64,000 bases of DNA from JAFGDI01 sp963662515 (lineage in GTDB: Bacteria; Planctomycetota; Phycisphaerae; Sedimentisphaerales; SM23-30): assembly GCA_963662515.1 (NCBI GenBank), contig OY759675.1, positions 3,100,001 through 3,164,000 on the forward strand, in the 5' to 3' direction. Below the pieces are notes generated by a model. It searched no databases. It was not told where the DNA came from and saw only the letters and a list, made by a program, of their open reading frames with translations. Below, one piece after another: positions 63,702 through 64,000 of the stretch; within the stretch, counting starts at the first letter, position 1, and each line of letters starts with the position of its first letter. The position numbers were made by a program, and so were the translations under genes.

Positions 63702-64000
63702 TCAGCCCTGTTCTTCAACAGAAAACGGGCATATTACATTAAGTTGCCAATAGTCATTAACCATGCTCGATGATGGATTGCGAGAGCCTATAGCCTCTCT
63801 CTTATTGACCTTTCTCACATATGGAACATCATAATCAATTCCATCTACCGGCCTTGCCATAAAGACTTTGCACACCTTTTCAGCCATATTTCTAATAGCC
63901 TTTTCACCTGTATTAAGAGGTGCAAATAACTGTACAATCAGCACGCCAACTGTTTCAAATTCTCGCTCGTCAATATCACCAAGGCTTGTTTGTTCGGTTT
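63702..64000 (-). CDS. Tail terminator-like protein (lambda U position), 5' end outside the window
   Basis: The frame is open from 63702 to the right edge, at least 99 residues; the true start is beyond 64000. The visible part contains DIDEREFETVGVLIVQLFAPL and GDYDVPYVRKVNKR-like text with NDYWQLNVICPFSVEEQG at the C-terminus. Beta-strand-rich with a helix (EKAIRNMAEKVCKVFMAR), this fits the tail terminator (U/DUF4128-like) family. It precedes the major tail gene with a 34-nt gap, the U-V order of lambda. Confidence 0.75.
   Translation of the reverse strand, partial: TEQTSLGDIDEREFETVGVLIVQLFAPLNTGEKAIRNMAEKVCKVFMARPVDGIDYDVPYVRKVNKREAIGSRNPSSSMVNDYWQLNVICPFSVEEQG

Overview
The window looks like chromosomal DNA of a planctomycete, most likely class Phycisphaerae (Sedimentisphaerales-like). 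This is inferred from gene content: a giant secreted protein with an LEPR-XLL-type N-terminus, a PEP-CTERM protein, dockerin-like C-termini on secreted glycan-active proteins, GLUG-repeat proteins, a FecR/ECF-sigma pair typical of PVC bacteria, prepilin-like secreted proteins, and a sulfatase beside glycoside hydrolases. Base composition is moderate and intergenic DNA is AT-rich.

Positions 1-3,121 hold housekeeping genes: GTP-dependent PEP carboxykinase (5' end outside the window), nucleoside diphosphate kinase and an unrecognised protein, separated by clear terminators. At 3,416 is a tRNA-Leu(CAG) whose last 23 nt recur at 7,539-7,561. The enclosed ~4 kb carries only one gene, a three-unit GLUG-repeat secreted protein, and has the layout of a tRNA-targeted mini-island without an integrase. 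Then come a polyprenyl diphosphate synthase, a branched-chain aminotransferase, a PEP-CTERM/lamin-tail-like protein, cobO and a prepilin-like protein.

Positions 13,062-28,311 form a glycan-degradation locus. GH31 and sulfatase genes lie on the plus strand. On the minus strand, in transcription order, are an ECF sigma factor, a membrane FecR-type anti-sigma factor with a C-terminal NPCBM-like domain, a 1,062-aa multidomain binding protein, and a 1,825-aa GH78 alpha-L-rhamnosidase that shares most of its C-terminal half with the 1,062-aa protein. Sulfatase plus rhamnosidase suggests a sulfated, rhamnose-containing (ulvan-like) substrate; this is inference. A 13.5-kb gene follows, encoding a ~4,480-aa surface or secreted protein with a metzincin protease domain at its C-terminus, then a cysteine-desulfurase-family gene.

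From tRNA-Ala(GGC) at 44,042 to the right edge is the left part of a prophage: a tyrosine integrase next to the tRNA, an unknown gene, a HigB toxin with a HigA-IrrE fusion, and on the opposite strand a complete lambda-order tail module (U-V-G-GT-H-M-L-K-I/J). The I and J functions are fused in one 3,081-aa protein carrying an inserted GLUG beta-helix like that of host-type surface proteins. A canonical A AAA AAC slippery site followed directly by a stop codon produces the G/GT pair. Head, lysis and replication genes and the right attachment site must lie beyond the window.
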